From positions 930,001 through 994,000 of the forward strand of contig CM027378.1 of assembly GCA_015680905.1 (NCBI GenBank): a stretch of 64,000 nt of DNA. Direction: 5' to 3'. Within the stretch, counting starts at the first letter, position 1, and every line of letters starts with the position of its first letter. The stretch comes from Coptis chinensis. Lineage: Eukaryota; Streptophyta; Magnoliopsida; Ranunculales; Ranunculaceae. The notes under the pieces are model-generated. The model made no database searches, had not been told where the DNA came from, and was given only the letters and a program-made list of their open reading frames with translations. This document shows, in pieces, positions 1-14,060 of this stretch. Both the position numbers and the translations under genes were made by a program.

Positions 1-1153
1 TGCTCTTCTCTTTCTCATTGTTTTAATGGTTTATGGTTTTTCCCAGAGTTCCATATTTTTGTCCTTGTCAGCTGGAGTTGGTGATTTGGAACCTCTTACG
101 ACTACTACTACTACTACTACTACTATTACCAGCAGCGATCGTTATCATGGTGGAATTAAATTGGTCTCTTCGGCGCAAGCACAAGTTCCTTACTTGCTTC
201 CAGTTGTTCAGCGTAGTCCATTAATGGCTTTTACCCTTCCCAGTGTTCCATTTGTCTCCTCACAGGTGAGACTTTTGTTTCCTTTCTCTCCCTTAATATG
301 CATAATTTGCAGAGATTGGATTTATTTTGAATTAGAATGACCAAATTGCAGTGTTATCTTGTTCATATATGTTTGTCCTGTTTGCAGAAAGATGTATTCC
401 TCATTGCCAAAAATGCAACCCATTAACAGTAATTGAATTATCTTTCAATTAAGTATTGAGGCTCGAAAAGCCAATATGCCATATGACTGGTCACTGGTCT
501 TTAGGGTAAGTGTCCAGCAGCTCAGCTGTGGTCCCTGGTGGTTTACTAGGAGGTCTTGGGTGGTGGTGGTGGTTTGGGGCCTTGAATGACTGAATGAGCA
601 TTTACTTCATTTTAACCCATTTTCTATTTCAATTTTTTTTATCGTGGTCAAGGTTGCAAGAAGTGCCAATTTTTTAATGTTTTGTTTCTTCTTTACCAAA
701 CTGAGAAAAAACACTTTTCCAAGAATTAGTTTGCTAAGCCCCAACATTTGATGAATGTGTCTCTGCCATCTGCACTATGTTCTGGCCTTCACAAAAGGAT
801 TGACTGGTTGTTACCTTGTGCAGTCTCAGTTACCCCAAAATATGAGTAGTCCATACTATCACTGGGGACATCACGCGGTGGGCAGCTCAAAGCAACAGAT
901 GGAGCAGTATCTCTGGTGTGGGCAGCAGCAACAATGGGCAGCTCAGCTGGCAATGCAGTGCAGGCCTGGAGTCTCACAGCATGACTCTCCTCTCAACCAT
1001 TGTGCTCGGCCCAACCTTTCCTGTTATTTTCCGGAGATGTGTGATGCAAAGGGTTCCCAACAACAGCAGCCCTTTGCTATTTCCCCATCCTTACGCAGCT
1101 ACGATGAAGGTGGTGGAGGGCTCCAGGTTGTTTGCAGTGCTGAACGTACATAG
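1..1153 (+). CDS. 3' end of an unrecognised plant gene (two exons, partial)
   Basis: Two open segments join in frame. The first is open from the window edge region to a good donor (CACAG|GTGAGA) at 265/266. The second starts after a pyrimidine-rich TTACCTTGTGCAG acceptor at 824 and runs to a TGA at 1151-1153. The joined tail reads through LVSSAQAQVPYLLPVVQRSP and VPFVSSQ into SQLPQNMSSPYYHWGHHAV. It continues as a Gln/Ser/His-rich stretch and ends in CSAERT. An ACT trinucleotide run at about 101-127 encodes nine threonines in a row. Composition suggests a disordered regulatory-protein tail, but I do not recognise a family, and the 5' exons lie outside the window. The gene converges on the TRRAP gene. 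Intact frames on both sides of a plausible intron favour a real gene. A pseudogene or non-coding transcript remains possible. Confidence 0.4.
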
Positions 1154-3199
1154 GTGGGGAGGAATAAGACTATGGATCCTAGTTCATTCTTCATTGCTCT
1201 TATGCAGCATCGCGTTGCAGATGCATAGTGTATCAGATGATTTGTTTTCAGCAATGGCAAATAACAATTGGTCTTTGCCAGCTTTCGGAAGGGCCTTAGA
1301 AATTTGTGTAAGATTGCTGTATTGGAAGTGTGAAGAGTTATCAAAGAAACCAAGCCTCAGAATTTAATGCATGGAGTTGACGAGTACGTTGTAGGGCGAA
1401 AAAGAAAGTCTTTCTGCTATTTATACACTGAATTGTTTTTGTTGTATTACACGCAATTTTGCCTTAGGCTTGTTATTTACGATGTTTGGGCTCAAAAGTA
1501 CTAGAATAAGGAAAGGCACATCAAGCGGTACAACAATAATGTTAATGCTGCACTTTTGAGCTGTAAAACAAAACGACTAGTATATACTGATTATTATATT
1601 ATGCTGAGAGGTCTATATACTGATCATTATATTATGCTGAGAGGTCTTCGACATCTTTCAGTGTGTGAGTTTTTGGTAATGGAGCTAAATGGTCTTTCGA
1701 GCACAATATTGATTATTCAAGCTTGAAATATTAGTTTCCACGGATATTTAAATCTGGACATGGTTTTGCATCCTTTGGCTTTTCGCCCATCAAATCCTCA
1801 GGTTGTCTTGGTGAAGTTATGGTATGCAAGCAATTATCTTTCAGGCACGGAGACATTTTAATCCTAGTACAATATTCTCTGTCATTCCATATAGCCTTCC
1901 AACATGGCTTCCTTGCTTGAGGTATACCTTGTAAGCTATTGCGTTTACTACGATACGATACCTTCAAACTTATGACTTTTTATGCTTTTACTAATTGTTA
2001 TGATACTTTTCTCTGTTTTCTTTTGGTATAGGTTTTCTCGTTTTTCTGTTACATTCTGTACTGGATTGCACTTGTCTATGCATTCTGTTGCACCCTACTA
2101 AGCTAAGATTGTTAGTGATGGAATCGTGGAGGTTTTGACATTCGTAACACTCATTGAATTATTGTGGATTTGTCACTGAATCATGCTTGCAGGAAGCAAT
2201 CTGAGCTGCCGAAGTTGAGGAGATGCAAATACTAAAAGAAGGAATACGCAGATTACACAACAGTAACAGTGCTGCGCTTGGGAGCTGTAGCATAGTTATC
2301 TACATAAAGAACTTAGCAGACGTAGCTCCTCTTTGAGCAGCGATCAGTTCACCAGTGCAGGGGTCTACGTGTATAAACCACTAAGCTTTTTTTATCTGTT
2401 ATAAGATTGCCATTGCCTTCTGTCAATGAAAAATGATTATCTTCCAGTTAAAGGCAACAAGATGGAACCCGGGTTTCAGTTGTTTGTTTAAATTGTTGTG
2501 GTAGATGTCAATAAAATTGGATGAATTTGTACCGTCAAGTGTCAGCAAAGGCTGCCAGAGTGAATTTGCATGTACAGGGAAGTAGCGAACTATGTTTACT
2601 AGCTTGGAATCCTAGGATACAAATATCATCATTTTATGCAATATATTCTCAGAGTATCCTGATTCCTGAGTGCATCTCGAACTGTAATTAGTTCATGAGA
2701 GTTTCCATATCTGAAAACTTGTTCCAACTAGGCAACTTAGGCGGATCGTTTGTAGTACCTGAAAATGATTGTAAGTTAAAGGCTAGAATCAAACTCGCAA
2801 GTCATAAGGGACCTGATATGAATCCAGTTTTGCTATCACAGGGAAACTTGGAATCATAATTGGTAGAATACGAACCATAAGTGACGTTACGATGCCCGTA
2901 CCAATTTGTTCAATTGCCTGACAATCTTAACTAGCATTAGCATGACCAATTTTTAACTTGTTCCTTCCTGTTAAAAAGATCTCAAGGCAAAATTGCTAAC
3001 ACGAATATGCGCATTTGCTATTATAAAGCTTTTAACACTGTACAAGACTAGCAATCAGCCTTCCCTCAACTAATAGATCTGTACAAATATACAAGATACA
3101 CCCCGTTAATACAATACTGGCCTGACATCTTCTGCTTACATAATGGCTAGAAAGCTCCTAAATTACTTCGATTACTTCACTATGTAAAGAGTATCAAAG
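1154..3199. other. Intergenic region between two convergent genes
   Basis: No convincing coding region on either strand. The left part should be the 3' UTR of the + strand gene; the right end should be the 3' UTR of TRRAP on the - strand. The only structure I see is a 33-bp direct tandem duplication at 1581-1646. Short open frames here have no family resemblance. Confidence 0.5.
1581..1646. repeat. 33-bp tandem duplication (2 copies)
   Basis: The unit beginning TATATACTGAT and ending GCTGAGAGGTC occurs at 1581-1613 and again at 1614-1646 with a single T/C difference. It lies in the presumed 3' UTR or intergenic DNA. Confidence 0.9.
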
Positions 3200-6100
3200 T
3201 TAGAACCAGGGATGCCACGTTGGATCCATCATGCATAAGTTCCTGGGTGTCAGGGCAGCTTCAACCAGCTCGGTCACGCCCCTCTGTACTGAATGCGGTG
3301 GGTCCGTCGTATTCTCCTCCTGAATGACAAAAAAGAAATACAACTTGATTAATACTTTAATAGTATAACGGAATACAAAAGTCGGGAACAGATGATAGGA
3401 TCCATGTCCAAGTCCTTTCCTTCTGCCATACATTTTGTTCTTAAGTACGTAAAAGTCTTGCTAAAATTCGTCTCTCCTGTATCGAGGAGGGTGTGCACTT
3501 CCAGCTCATGTTAAGAGTATTCTAATGTTATAATGTGTGAAACTGTACATGATACATCATATCATTGGTTGCACCACCAGTTTCGACTCAGCACATTCAT
3601 CATGATTGTAATTGGTAGATTATTTCCTACTCTCTCCTAGACCCCAAGTAAAAGCTCTCTTAAACCCTCAGCACTCATTGACACCTCGACATCTAATCCC
3701 TACATATGAAAGATAATGTTCTTGTGGATAAATTCGTAGTTTGGAAACCCATTAATACCAGCTCCTACAAAATACTCTCACAGTACATCGGATAGTCCTC
3801 AAACAACCTCAAGCCAACTGACCTCCAATGAGTGTATTGATTCAAAGACATTCTGCACCGTGGTATAAAACTTCTGGTTTGTGATCTAGTATATCAAAGG
3901 TGTTGTAACTCATCATGGACACCACAAGTAATAAGATCCAAGTATCAGATATACAAAGTTACCAATTTGTGCAATTGTTGCCATTCAATTCCTCAACTAC
4001 CAATGCTGGATCATTGTTAAAGATCTTTCAGGCTCCTTTCAATATGTCACACACACGTTATTGATTCCATATAAACTTGATCATCGTAAGACTTCCACAA
4101 TGCTACAATTGTCACTATATACCATGACAGCTCCAATCCTTCCTCATCCACAAGGAGGCCACAAGGGCCTGTTCCTTGTCTCTGTTCCTCTTGGGCTCTG
4201 GAAGTGAAAAGAGCAAGAGAAGCAAGTGTAGCCAGTTTGGCCCAACAAATTACGCTGTAACTTGGTAGTTGGTAGTATCTTTGTCGGTGTTCTAGGCGCC
4301 ACTTTTAGCACCTTGCTAAGGTGGATCCATCCTAACCGCATAACATTACTTTTGGGAATGAAATATACATTTTATTCATTAAAACAGAATTGACTTGAGG
4401 AATTTAAACCTCACTCATAATGGGGTTACACAACCCTATCAATAATCATGTTGTAATTATACGATATTTATTCTCCCATATTGTATATAAATGAAGGGTC
4501 TTACAGAGCAGTCTTTCTAAAGCAGTAAAGGTAGTTACCTCTTCTGCATACTGCGGGGCGATTCCTTTGATACGGGTAATAACATGCTCCACGTTCGTGG
4601 TGACCTTAAACTTGAAATCCATGGGATTCATGCCACCTCCTCCAGTAATCGGAGCTGAAGGCATCACTAGAGGTCTTCTCCAGGACCAAGATAACAGCTC
4701 ATCACGGAAAAACATCGCTAACTGGTGCCACAAGTGCTGACTTTGCTGCAAAACCGAATTGTGAAAACAGTTAGCGCCTATATGTAAACTCGTCCTGAAT
4801 AGTACCACAAATTTCAACCACGGAACTCACTTTAGGTGAAACCACAGCTTGTGCTGCAGAGCACATGGCAGACACAATCAAACCTTCCACTCCAAAATGG
4901 GAGAAGAATGCTTGCATGTTCCTCGTCAATCGGAAAGGCACTGGTTCGCTGAATTCAATCATTCCATTGGCATCATAAGCAGGATGGAAATCAGTCTGAA
5001 ATATTTTTCCAGTGTTCTTAGCAAACAAAATCTTGTTTGGCGATCTTCCCCCAATCTGTAGCATGAATGACATGAAGCTTGAGAGAGCCAGCTGAATAGC
5101 AAATTGTTTTTTGAAAGCCCAAAGATGGTTCCCACTTGGAAGAGTCTTGTACATGTATTGTGAAAATACATTGTCATTAACAAGTGTCTTTGTTATATCA
5201 TAATACGCTTGGAGACGGAGATCCACAACAGCTTCAGGTGAGATCTGCCCGGAGATGGCTTGATTTAATTGCTCCTTAAAATGGGTTATTGGGAGGTCTG
5301 CTTCCCTGTTATTTCTTGCACAGTTGACCTCATAGACCTCAAGAAATGTGCTATACATTAAATCATCTTCGACCATTCGAACCTGGAATAGGTAGACATT
5401 TTAATTACCAGAGAGTAAGATACATAAAAATAAGAATAACTCACATCCATGTAGGAAGATGATTAACTATACTCCCCAATCTGTGGCACACATGGCAACG
5501 CTGTACATTGGTCAGGTCTGGCCTAAAAGATGTCCTAGTAAAATGACGAACAGGAAAATTTTATTCAAGAGTTTAAATGCTGTTAGAGTTCTACGGGACA
5601 TCAACCGAGAGCCCAGTCCACCCCTAATCTTTTAGGAAGTTTCTAATATGAAAATCTAGTATTTTCCTATATATGGACTTACAGTTATGTGAGAGAAGGC
5701 CAAAACTAATTAAGACTGTATACTCTTTCCTCTCTTCTTCTCCAGATGTATTCATCTTCTCTTGTTCAATAGCTAAATATAATTTTACTAATACTTAGTC
5801 ATCCACTTTTTCTTTTTTTTTTGGTCGGTAAAACAATAATTTTAATAATAATAATAATAAGTTTTGTTAATAATAATACATAGTCATCCTTATTTATTTT
5901 TTGACTCATATTTGTCACGTTTCAGTAACAAGTGTTCAGCAGGCAAGCCATGCCTACTGCTAGTCATGGTCAGACCGAATGGAGTTAGAAACCTTAAATT
6001 TCCACAATCAATATTAAATAAAGCAAGAGCTGGACAAAGAGAAGATTCATCACCTGGGACCAAACAGGGATAATGATCGGGGTGTGAACACAAAGGTGGC

Positions 6101-9100
6101 GTCGTCTTGATTCCTTGTGTTTATCAAACATTTTATTCATCACACGGAAAAGCTGAAGAATGCGTTCATCACTTCGAGCATTAGGCGTTAAAGATGTCTG
6201 AACAATAAAATGGCGTTGAGAACCATCAGAACCAATGAGAGTCAAACGGCGGAAGCTGCTCCCATGTCGTCTTACAATTGGAATATCAGCACCAACCCTG
6301 TCCAGCTTTACTGTATGATCAGGTGCAACTTCCTGGGAATCATGAAAACAAGAATCAATATGTGAATCTCAATTACTCAAGAAACATGAGGGACTAAACA
6401 AGTCAACATCCTGATCGCGTATAGCCAAAGATTTGATGAAGTGCCTTTTGTTTGGCAAAGATTTAATGGGAATACTTCTTTAGCTGTGCCTCTGTTACTT
6501 TCATAAATCACAACCAGCTACTGTATAAGAGTCATGTTTAAGGACAATCTGTTTCTTTGACCAGTCATCTATGTGCCTTAAATATCAGTAGCTACATTAA
6601 CAAATTACAAATATTAGCATAGACTTATATGCCTAACCTTAACCAAGACTCATTTTTTAATACAGAACTTTTGAGGGTCATATTTCTCAATTTTGCAACA
6701 CATTTTTGACAAGGTTAGACAAATTCTAGATTTGCAACTCTCTTTTGACCCGTAAAGTCCAAAGACGCATTGAGCTGAACTTAGTGATATTCTCCATCCT
6801 GTGGAGAGGCCATATTCACCAAAATTCAGCCCATCATTCTTTTCCATGTTGGGCATTTGAGAGTATGTTATAGTAAGCCATATTTCCACGTATCACAATA
6901 ACCTGGCACGTATCTACCTATGTCCAAGGATATCGGTAATATGTAACGGAAAATCAGGTAAGGAAATTGAAACTTCAAATCTATGTCATCCATGGCCTCA
7001 AAATATTGAGATCAACTATAGATCCAAAAACCAGGGGTCTGCTATATCGGTACATGTCGATCTTTTGGGCCTTGCTCATATACATTACTGTTAGATGCTT
7101 TGTATTAATGTCTATACAATGTCTTTATTCAAGCTGATTTTGGTTTTGAGTAGTATGTCCTTTTTAGCAGTTAGTAAACTTGCCTGGTCAGTAAAATATT
7201 GCCCTGGAACTTCTACATCAACAACATGAAAGTCGCGCAGCACCCTGCTCTCCTCCTCCAGCTTCAACACGGCAGGAAACCGATCCTCAACATTGGTTTG
7301 AAGAACATTTTTCCAATGCTTCAATCTTTCAGTCAACTCAGAAAGAGTGCCTGGGAAAGTAGATGTGCTCTCTGGATCGAGATCTCGCTCAAAGTCCTGC
7401 TTATACTCTCTGACAAAATCAACATGTTTGTTAATGGCATCTGCCGAAAAACATGCCCTGCAGACACCGGAAAGCTCTTTTTTCAAAGACTGAGGAACCT
7501 CTGCCGTAGTTGCAGTTGGGTATTTGTAGCAGCGGTGAAGTAGAGCATTAACAACTGCCAAGAGCCTCTCCTCAGGAAGGGTTACAAATCTCGAGCCAAT
7601 TTCTGTGAGAAGAATCTGCAAATCAAAAAAATTCAAACATTTTTACATGTATACCCAAAATTTTCACTCTGGAAACTGAACAACAAGGGATAACTATGTT
7701 AAATTGGCATGCCGAGATTAAGTAAACACCCATTCAATTGCTGTTATTTCTACATATAGAATTTCAATGATCAAGAGTATTAATACAAAACAAAAGTGAG
7801 GGACATTGCATTTACACAACCCAAGGCATCCCAACTTGACAGGCGCTTCTTAGACAACATATCATGCCCTCCCTTTTTTTACTTATTTCATTTTTCCGGT
7901 AGAAGATAACATTTGCTATAATTGGATAATCATATCAACACCCTAGAAGGTAACGTGAAGCTAGACTCCTAGGACCATAGCCCAAAGAACCAAGTACAGC
8001 TACAACACATACTACCAACCAACTTAACAGACACGAGAACAAACCTATTACAGGAAAACAAAAACATAAGGCAAAAAGAAGCCGAAGTACCGCCAGAGAA
8101 CCATGGCAACACCACCAGACCCAACTATAACCATATTTTGCTTTATGATCTTATGTTATGTTTTGTTGATGCTTGCTATATTAACGAATATAATCTATTA
8201 ATCACCAACCAAACTGCCCTGCACATCCACCCACCACAGTAAATTTTCATCAACATCATAACCATCATCGTCAACAACATCCTCCGCTCCAAAATATTCT
8301 AAGTCAACTTTGTATTCGTCATCCGCAGCATCATCTCTGTCTACTTTTAATTTGTTAACCTCGTCTTCTATATCATTCTCGACGTTATCATTACCATGTC
8401 CTACCCAAAGGAAGACTTGCAATATACTAGCAGTAACTCCTACTATGCCCCTCATTACATTATTAGTGCCTTTGGGATCACTCAACATGCACACGATATA
8501 AATGCCTTTTCAACTAGCCAACAAAGCATTAATTCATAATTTTCTTTCAAAAATTGGCGTCAATGAAAAGTCCAGGTCATGTCGAGACAATTCCAAAAAT
8601 ATAAATTCTGTCGAAACCTTGCCAGAAGATTAAAATCTATGGGATATAGAATACTGGGGATGATCTCCGGAGTTGAGAGATTATCTTCACCAAAAATAGC
8701 GTTCAATTCATTGTGCAGGTTTATTTGTTTGTGGTGGACTACGGAAGGAGGTTTGTTAGGGTGGAGTTTATGCGTATATATTAGACACGTAAACAAACTG
8801 GTGATCGTTGGTGCACTTTATTAATTTAGATGGGCCACTTATTTCAGCGCCTAATCTCTATCTATGGTAACACCTTAAAAAAAGATTAGTCAGATCCGAA
8901 ATTTCTACCCAACCATTCATTTTTACTGTTAATTGCAGACTATGGTTGGTATGATTTACAATATATAAATAATTTAAATTTTCTGTTGAGAAGATCTACC
9001 TCAAGTTCGCTTGCCAAATTGGCATGCTTGCTTCTAAGAGCTTCCATTATATCCTTGGCAGCATCAAATGCAGTAGCAGCAGATGCAACTAAGTCAACTG

Positions 9101-12100
9101 GACCACTGCGCTTTATTGTGCTTTGAGCACCTTCAATTACGGTTGAAGAAGCTTGTTGTAGGGGTTGGTCTTGCACAGAATGCATACTGCCTTCTACAGC
9201 AGTAGACCTTTCGGGTTCCTGTCCATGAGAGTTTCCAGTGTCATGAGACCCACCAGATTGAGGACCCGGGTGAACCTGATTGTCACCAACGTGGTTCTGA
9301 ACCCTCGCACCCCCATCGGCCAAGCCTATTGAGCCTGCATTGCCCCCAGCAGCATTTTGCTGCATCCTCTGCTGAGCCATTGCTATATTTCTTCCAAGTT
9401 CAGATTTGTTTGCAACATCACGGCGTTCCAATAAATATGTGCGTAACCAGTAGTAGAGAGCCTGCATAATTTTGAAACAAGTAAGCATTGGTTACAAAAT
9501 GTAAACCTTTTTATGGGTAATTAGAAGATGTAGACTTGCTCATATAATTTCAAGTCACCATGAAACCTAGAAGATTATAGAGTGTACCTGTGGATACACA
9601 GTGGCAATCTTTAGCAAAACAAGTTTGCAGTGGGGTGCTTCTGTCCTTTGCAAAGAAAGCAATAGCTGTGGGACCCATGAGAGCCAAACCCAGTGTGGTA
9701 TCTGCTCCAAGTACTTATCAAATGCTCTTCCAACTGGTTCATTTGCAGTATCAAAGCTGAGAAGATAAAGAACTCGGGCAAGATGGCTTCTAGAGTTGGA
9801 AACACCAAATTTGATGCCCTGAAGAAAGCAACTTACAGCATATTCTAACCAATACTCTTCCTGGGTTTCTTTGTAGATCTGGAATGATTAAAGGAGCCAC
9901 TTCAAATAAACATTCAGGAGAATAGCATATAAATGAAAAATTATGTGGAAAGTGAGTACCATGTCACAATAATTTCCCCAGCTTATCCACCCTTTAGGCA
10001 AATGCTTAAAAAGGCTGATGGCATTGGAATATGCACGATTAGCATTTTCACCATCACTTAGCTTTAATAGGAAATCCCCCTTGAGACGAAATATTTCTGC
10101 TTTATGTTTTACAGGAAAGTATTCAAGATTAGTACTATTAATTAAATTAAGACCACTAGTAAGTTCTCCCTTCATTTCCAGATAAGCCTTTGCTTGTTCT
10201 CTTATTTTTACGAAGGCCTCCTGAATAAAATACACGTGTGTCAGAAGTGAGGTGAAAAAGGTACAAGGGTGGGGTATTAAAGCATTCACGTGATCCAGTT
10301 CACAGTTTTCATACCTGGACTTCCATGGTTGAGTGGCCATACATCTTTTCAAGTATTGTAACACAAACATCATAAATGCCTTGCTTACGGGCAATGTGAG
10401 CAAGCTTATTGACGTTCCATGCCTTGTCACGGTAACCAAGGTGATGAAGTTGTGGATTTGTGGAACCAAAATCCTTGAACGCGTCAATGACAGCATTATA
10501 CATCTCATTCCTCCATTGAAGCAAATCATACCAAACAGATAAATTATCCCATTCATTTGGAGTTCTCAGACGCCAGGTCTCAAGGATGTCCTTCAGTTCC
10601 ATGTATCCACTATGAGCCCCCACAGTAGAATTTCCTGAAAGTTGCTTGTTACCATTGGCAATGTCCACAATAATTCTAGCTGACTCTTGAACTTCAACTA
10701 GTTGCTGGAACTGTTGCAGCAGTGGGATCCGGGACTGAACAGACATTTCAGGCAACTGCCACCACTGCTCTAAAGCAAGATCAACACCTTTTCCTACTAC
10801 GTTATCAGCATCTGTGACACCATTTGTGTTTCTATCATGAAGGGAGAAAAAGGCTTGAATTATACGGAGCTTTGGAGTATCTTCTACTTGGGCTTTCGGA
10901 ATCACATTATCTTTCATATATGGCCAATCTGGAACTTTCCAAAGACAATCAAGTAACACCTCGTAGTTTTCCACATTCTTGCCAAAGTCTGCCAACACAT
11001 CCCACTGACTAAGTTGGCAGGCACAGTGAAGCCATTGCTCTTCCCAGAGACACATTTCAGCCTTTGGAACTGTGTTGTTGTAAGTGCCTTGAGTTGCTTT
11101 AACCATGGCTTGATAAAAGAGGCTTTGAGCAAGCTGCCAGTAACCATGCTGAACTAGCGAAAGGCCAGCTCTAGTTTCAGCTGTAATGGATCTCTTTTTC
11201 CACAAACCACATCGCATATCTTCTTCATTGAGTAACCGATAAAGCTCAGCAAGAGACTCAGAACATTTTGTGTCATTCATAAACAACATTACATGACTTT
11301 CTAGCAAAGCCAAAGAGATATGCCAAGCATTAAAAGTCTTCCCAATGTATTTGATAAGCTCACTTGGCATTCGAGGTTGAGGGTGACTTAAGTGAAGACC
11401 TTCTAGAAGCGCTTGCACAACATTTGGTCTACTCGCCTGCTGTTTCTTGTGGTAATCTTTTGACAAAAGAGCTATCATTGGCTTAGCAAGTGCGACCTGT
11501 TCTTCCTTTTGAAGAGTAACCCAAACAATTGGAAATACCAATACCCACATGTGGTACGCTACATTTGCATCTACATGAGCAAGTTCTCTCAAAGGAATAA
11601 TAAGATCTGACACCTATAAAAAGAAAAGAACCAAAATAAAACAAACAAACATTACTCTCATAATGAAACAAAAATATAATCAATATTAACTTCCCATCAA
11701 GACGACCCTAAGGATGGTCAATCTAAACCATTCAGCACATTAGGCGCCTATGCTGAGGAATTAGATCCTATTTGTCTATTATGTATTTTGTATGCAGGCT
11801 TTCTCTTAAACGGACTGTCCGTTAACAGACATGTTATATAGTGTCTTGCAAAGCTTATATAGTGTCGTATAAAAGCTGCCCACAAACAAGTTAATAAGTG
11901 TAAATTAAAAAGCCGTTCAAGACACTATACAAGCTGTTCAAGACACTATATAAGCTGCCCCACGAACATGTCCATTTAAGAGAAAGCCTGATTTTGTATG
12001 ACCTGATGTCATTACTTTCCATCCCCATATCTTTGCACAGAAGTACCAGTATTTCATAGGCCATGTCCCCCAAAAAAATTTGAAATTGGATTTCATTCAT

Positions 12101-14060
12101 TGTCCAAATCTATGGGAATATAATGAGCTCATGGACCAAGATACAAAATGACAAATCTATTCTATATATAATGCCAAAACTTCCATTACTAACAGTTGAA
12201 GCTTTAATCAAAAGTTTTTTCGCATAAAGGTACAGATTTATTCACCATCAAACTTGAAAAGAGAAGTTAAAGCTTAAGAAGGGAGGTCAACGTTGTCTTC
12301 TAATTAGTTTATGAGCTTTGTATTCCACTCTTCCCTAACTCTCTACCCAACGGTCCCACATGCATTTAATGTTCTGTCAATGGAGATTACCAAACAGAAT
12401 TTCCCGGCTAAATTGAAGGACAAAATATTAGGTGACCATATTTTATCTTACTTACTTTAAAGATAGATGGGTGAGCTACAGTAATTTATTCTGTATTGGT
12501 TCAATGGTTGTCACATAAAATGTAATCCAGTGATCTTCATCTCACATTAGACTTGATCTAACATCCTCACATGGGTTTTAATTCAGTGGTCCTTACTTTA
12601 CAAGGGATATGATACAATAGTCATATGAATACAGAAATGGGTAGACCTCGGTACAAAAATTACTAGAAAAATAGATAGAAAAAAAAAACACCGCCGCCTC
12701 AAATAACAAGATAGGAATGTGAGCTGGCCTACTAGTAAATTACAATGTGCGTATACAGAACTCTTTCTTCCTTTCGTTGCTAATTGGAAAATAAACTATT
12801 ACTTTTTCTTTCCCCATAAAAATAAGAAAGACTAAATTTTAAAATTTAAAGATACATTCTTTAGTCAAATAAATTTAGAGACACTTAATGGATATGATTT
12901 GTCTATTTCTTTCAAGTTACTTGTCTAAAGTGGCATACTTAGGAATAGTAATTGAGCCACTTTCCTATTATCCAAATGGCATACTCACAAATAAGCAATC
13001 AACCTAGAAAAGTGAGTAACATAAAAATCTAACTTTTTATGATTTTAGTTTCAGTTGGACATGCAACACATGTGCACATACTCTAGTTGAAATTTAAAAC
13101 GAAAAAAACAATATTTTAACAACCTGAAGTCTGCTCATCTCGTTCAGAAACTGTGCATGCTTATACAGAAGGTTGCCTAACGTTAGCGGACCTCCTTCAG
13201 AATCCACTGGAGCATCAGTAAATTGCTGAATTATTCCAGAACAATCCGAAAGAGATGATTCTGCCACCAGAGGCGGTACCCTTGCAGAATTTGGAGCAAG
13301 TGCAATCGGCTCATTCTCAACCAATATAGCTAAAAGAAGATCTAGTCCTTGCTTAAGCCAGAAGACATCACTAAGTGCTTCCCAGTCTTGAATTTGGATA
13401 ATATACTGCAACCTTGTAAACAATGTCTTCCCAAGGGACTCGTGATAAAGCAAGAAAAATTTCTGTCTAACCTCATGGTCTTTTGCTCGTAATCCAAGCA
13501 TGAATTGTCTTTCAACCTTCTGAAAAACCTCCTGCGGCATGGACTGGGGGTATCTGTAAAGAAAGCAGATAATCAGTACAAATTGTTAATAGAAATACCC
13601 TGATCAAAAGATATCTCACATACTAAAACTCAGAACATGTATCTCACTTGTTAGAATCAGCACAAATTCCATAGAGAAGTTGAAGATACTTGGTCTCCCA
13701 CTCTTCAAGAGCCTCTGGGGAAAAGTTTTGCTTATCAACCTGTGAGAGCTTCTGAAGATAAGAAACTATTTCTTTTTGGGTGAGAACAGCACTTGGAATA
13801 CCAGTTGTGACTTGCTTGCTGAAGTTATTTTCAATCCAACCCTTCAGTACGTCAAGTATACAAAGAAGTACACTGGTATCGATATTATTCTCTGACAGCA
13901 GCGTGTTCAGTATTTGACTTGTAGATCGCTTGCATTCGGGAACAAGCATGACCCTTTCACTGATAAGTTCCAAGACAGATTTTAAATTAGAAGTTACTGA
14001 TCCGATATCAGCAGCTGAACGAGTAGAGCTAACAGCAGAATCTGGATCTGCTCTCTGTCC
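3200..14060 (-). CDS. TRA1: TRRAP exons 25-35 (FAT, pseudokinase, FATC)
   Basis: Coding exons in transcript order: 13648-14060, 13124-13553, 10315-11613, 9960-10220, 9588-9878, 9000-9461, 7184-7615, 6054-6332, 4831-5382, 4539-4745, 3200-3319, encoding residues 2318-3898. Exons 27-29 carry the FAT domain (for example [20 protein letters not shown] and [12 protein letters not shown]). Exon 30 holds a Gly/Gln/Ser-rich linker of about 90 residues that is probably disordered. Exons 31-34 carry the pseudokinase and exon 35 the FATC tail. The exon 31/32 intron has a GC donor (GACCAG|GCAAGT, GC at 7182-7183); all other junctions are GT-AG. Confidence 0.93.

Noticed and set aside
918-1367. 149-codon + strand open frame
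   Set aside because: It overlaps the exon 824-1153 in another frame and continues into AT-rich DNA. It has no upstream splice partner and a composition unlike coding sequence.
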